Shown here: piece after piece, positions 62,104 through 64,000 of the stretch | How positions within the stretch are numbered: position 1 is the first letter of the stretch | Layout: the number at the start of each line of letters is the position of its first letter | Assembly: GCF_020165195.1 (NCBI RefSeq) | Contig: NZ_JAIUHR010000008.1 | Coordinates: forward strand, 1 to 64,000 | Direction: 5' to 3' | Source of the DNA: Mesorhizobium sp. CA14 | Lineage (GTDB): Bacteria; Pseudomonadota; Alphaproteobacteria; Rhizobiales; Rhizobiaceae | DNA: 64,000 nt | The notes under the pieces: generated by a model | The model's input: only the letters and a program-made list of their open reading frames with translations | Databases searched by the model: none | Told to the model about the DNA's origin: nothing | Program-made: the position numbers and the translations under genes

Positions 62104-63166
62104 AATCCGCGATGTCCGCAAGAACTACGGCAGCGTCGAGACGCTGAAAGGCATCGACATCGCGCTCGAGAACGGCGAGTTCCTGGTGCTGCTCGGCTCT
62201 TCGGGCTGCGGCAAGTCCACCTTGCTCAACATCATCGCCGGTCTCGCCGAAGCAACCAGCGGCGACGTGCTGATCGGTGGTCGGTCGGTGCTTGGCGTGC
62301 ATCCGAAGAACCGCGACATCGCCATGGTCTTCCAGTCCTACGCGCTCTATCCGAACCTGACCGTCGGCCGCAACATCGGCTTCGGCCTGGAGATGCGGAA
62401 GGTTCCCGCCGCCGAGCGCGACAAGGCGGTGCGCGAGGCGGCGAAGCTTTTGCAGATCGAGAACCTGCTCGACCGCAAGCCCGGCCAGCTCTCCGGCGGT
62501 CAGCGCCAGCGCGTCGCCATCGGCCGGGCGCTGGTGCGCAAGCCGCAGGTCTTCCTGTTCGACGAGCCGCTCTCCAATCTCGACGCCAAGCTGCGTCTGG
62601 AAATGCGCACCGAATTGAAGCGCCTGCACGAGATGCTGCGCACCACGGTCGTCTACGTCACCCATGACCAGATCGAGGCGATGACGCTGGCGACCCGCAT
62701 CGCCGTCATGCGCGACGGCCGCATCGAACAGCTGGGCACCCCGGAGGAGATCTACAACCAGCCCGCGACGCTCTATGTCGCGGGCTTCGTCGGCGCGCCT
62801 TCGATGAACATGCTGGAAGCGGTTGTCGAGGACGGCAAGCTCGCGATCGTCGGCACGGATGCGCGGCTGGCGCTGCCGGCATGCTACGCGGGCATGGTCC
62901 GCGACGGCGCTTCGGTTGTCGCCGGGATCAGGCCCGAGGCGCTCCGCCTTGGTCTGGGCGGCGGCGCCGAATTGTCGCTGCCGGTCGAGATCGATGTCGT
63001 TGAACTGACGGGACCGGAACAGGTTACCACAGCCCGGGTCGGCGCGCAGAAATTGACGGCAACCTTGCCGCCGCAGGCCCGCGTCGCCAAGGGCCAGCCA
63101 TGCGCTTTTGTCTTCGATGCGGCGGCGTTGCGCCTGTTCGATCCGGCTACCGGCAAGGCTTTCTGA
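62090..63166 (+). CDS. ABC transporter ATP-binding protein (UgpC/MalK type)
   Basis: A protein of 358 aa. Walker A LLGSSGCGKSTLL, Q-loop MVFQSYALYPNL, signature LSGGQRQRVAIGRALVRKP, Walker B VFLFDEPLSNLDAKL and His switch YVTHDQIEAMT. The C-terminal ~110 residues form the MalK-type TOBE/regulatory domain (VAGIRPEALRLGLGGG). It powers the importer encoded upstream and is the last gene of the operon. ATG 62090 lies inside the kinase gene end. Confidence 0.95.
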   Translation: MSALEIRDVRKNYGSVETLKGIDIALENGEFLVLLGSSGCGKSTLLNIIAGLAEATSGDVLIGGRSVLGVHPKNRDIAMVFQSYALYPNLTVGRNIGFGLEMRKVPAAERDKAVREAAKLLQIENLLDRKPGQLSGGQRQRVAIGRALVRKPQVFLFDEPLSNLDAKLRLEMRTELKRLHEMLRTTVVYVTHDQIEAMTLATRIAVMRDGRIEQLGTPEEIYNQPATLYVAGFVGAPSMNMLEAVVEDGKLAIVGTDARLALPACYAGMVRDGASVVAGIRPEALRLGLGGGAELSLPVEIDVVELTGPEQVTTARVGAQKLTATLPPQARVAKGQPCAFVFDAAALRLFDPATGKAF

Positions 63167-63247
63167 GCAATCGCCCGGCCACCCTTATGGCCTGATCGAT
63201 GGTCGAGCGGGTCAGCTCGCGGATGAGGCTGACCCGTCGCTTCGTCC

Positions 63248-64000
63248 TCAATCGATGTCGAACGACACGCCCTGCGCCAACGGCAACGCTTTCGAATAGT
63301 TCACCGTGTTGGTTGCGCGGCGCATATAGGCCTTCCAGGCGTCGGAGCCGCTCTCGCGGCCGCCGCCGGTCTCCTTCTCGCCGCCGAACGCCCCGCCGAT
63401 CTCGGCACCCGAGGTGCCGATATTGACGTTGGCGATACCGCAGTCCGAACCGTCGACGCCGAGGAAGCGTTCCGATTCCTGCAGGTCGCGCGTGAAGATC
63501 GAGGACGACAGGCCGGCGCCGACCGCATTGTGCTGCTCGAGCGCCTCGTCGAAATCGGTGTATCTCATCACATAGAGGATCGGCGCGAAGGTCTCTTCCG
63601 TCACGGGCGAGACCTGCTCCGGCATCTCGACCAGCGCCGGATGCACGTAGTAGGCGTCCGGATGGCCGTTTTCGACGCGCGTGCCGCCGGTCACCTTGCC
63701 GCCATGCGCTTGCGCTTCCTGCAGCGCCTTCTGCATGTTGTCGAAGGCCGCCTTGTCGATCAGCGGGCCGACCAGCGCCTTGCCTTCCAGCGGATTGCCG
63801 ACCGAAACCGTCTCATAAGCCTTCTTCAAGCGCGGCAAGAGCGCGTCATAGACGCTGTCATGCACGAACAGGCGCCTGAGCGTCGTGCAGCGCTGGCCGG
63901 CGGTGCCCATGGCGCCGAAGGCGATGGCTCTCAGCGCCATGTCGAGATCGGCGGTCGGACAGACGATACCGGCATTGTTGCCGCCGAGCTCCAGCACCGC
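63248..64000 (-). CDS. Aldehyde dehydrogenase, ALDH7/L-piperidine-6-carboxylate type (partial)
   Basis: The C-terminal ~250 aa of an aldehyde dehydrogenase that runs off the right edge. Visible are the catalytic Cys in [14 protein letters not shown], the region [10 protein letters not shown] with its Glu, [14 protein letters not shown], and the end [36 protein letters not shown]. The GQRCTTLRR and [15 protein letters not shown] blocks are typical of ALDH7 (antiquitin/AmaB), which oxidises L-aminoadipate semialdehyde in lysine breakdown. It converges on the ABC operon. The start is outside the window. Confidence 0.9.
   Translation of the reverse strand, partial: AVLELGGNNAGIVCPTADLDMALRAIAFGAMGTAGQRCTTLRRLFVHDSVYDALLPRLKKAYETVSVGNPLEGKALVGPLIDKAAFDNMQKALQEAQAHGGKVTGGTRVENGHPDAYYVHPALVEMPEQVSPVTEETFAPILYVMRYTDFDEALEQHNAVGAGLSSSIFTRDLQESERFLGVDGSDCGIANVNIGTSGAEIGGAFGGEKETGGGRESGSDAWKAYMRRATNTVNYSKALPLAQGVSFDID

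Overview
The window reads as chromosomal DNA of a Mesorhizobium-type alphaproteobacterium (Hyphomicrobiales/Phyllobacteriaceae). The grounds are high G+C with strong third-position bias, a fused anthranilate synthase trpE(G) preceded by a rhizobial TrpL leader peptide (MNMRSNKTVWWWAR), the alphaproteobacterial cell-cycle set chpT, ctrA and sciP, a NolR-like ArsR regulator, and many copies of the palindromic intergenic repeats typical of rhizobia. No database could be searched, so family names come from recognising motifs.

Layout. 0-9 kb: two DUF proteins (DUF6638-like and DUF2333-like), formate-tetrahydrofolate ligase (fhs), an unknown membrane protein with a small secreted protein, a cysteine hydrolase divergent from a GlxA-type regulator, and a sugar O-acetyltransferase. 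9-16.7 kb: a DUF4126 protein coupled to a flavoprotein disulfide reductase, an AstE/aspartoacylase-like hydrolase, the trpL attenuator with trpE(G), a CDF metal transporter and a secreted protein with a duplicated domain. 16.8-20.7 kb: DsrE-like protein, two SDRs, an ABM monooxygenase, and a Phd/VapC toxin-antitoxin pair beside the decayed 3' end of an AbrB-family membrane protein gene. 20.8-25 kb: an ATP-grasp/esterase pair and leuA with a leucine-rich leader peptide. 25-36.9 kb: a TPR-type regulator, hydrolases, a Nudix protein, a glutathionyl-hydroquinone reductase with a striking array of tandem palindromes upstream, a CoA-transferase/SDR pair, HugZ, a NolR-like regulator and a SpoU methyltransferase.

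36.9-45.2 kb is a cell-cycle neighbourhood: chpT, a single-domain response regulator, ctrA, a FliJ-like gene and sciP (DUF1153), then mnmA. ChpT passes phosphate to CtrA, and SciP represses CtrA-dependent transcription. The ctrA upstream region has a cluster of GANTC (CcrM) sites, and the sciP upstream region has a CtrA-like box. An HxlR regulator and a quinone oxidoreductase sit divergently inside this stretch.

At 46.4 kb an elongator tRNA-Met(CAT) gene has its last 17 bases plus one (18 bp) repeated exactly at 49.05 kb. The 2.55 kb between the copies holds a single large gene, an OLD-family ATPase/Toprim nuclease, and no integrase. This looks like a minimal tRNA-integrated defence island and is the most interesting element here. 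After it come a YgiQ-type radical SAM protein, an RsmB-type rRNA methyltransferase whose start is frameshifted, two SDRs, a GNAT remnant and an unknown HTH-like protein. 55.5-63.2 kb is a ROK regulator divergent from a complete carbohydrate ABC operon (binding protein, two permeases, SIS-domain isomerase/deaminase-like protein, PfkB kinase, UgpC/MalK-type ATPase), which suggests import and phosphorylation of a sugar or amino sugar. The window ends inside an ALDH7-type dehydrogenase gene.
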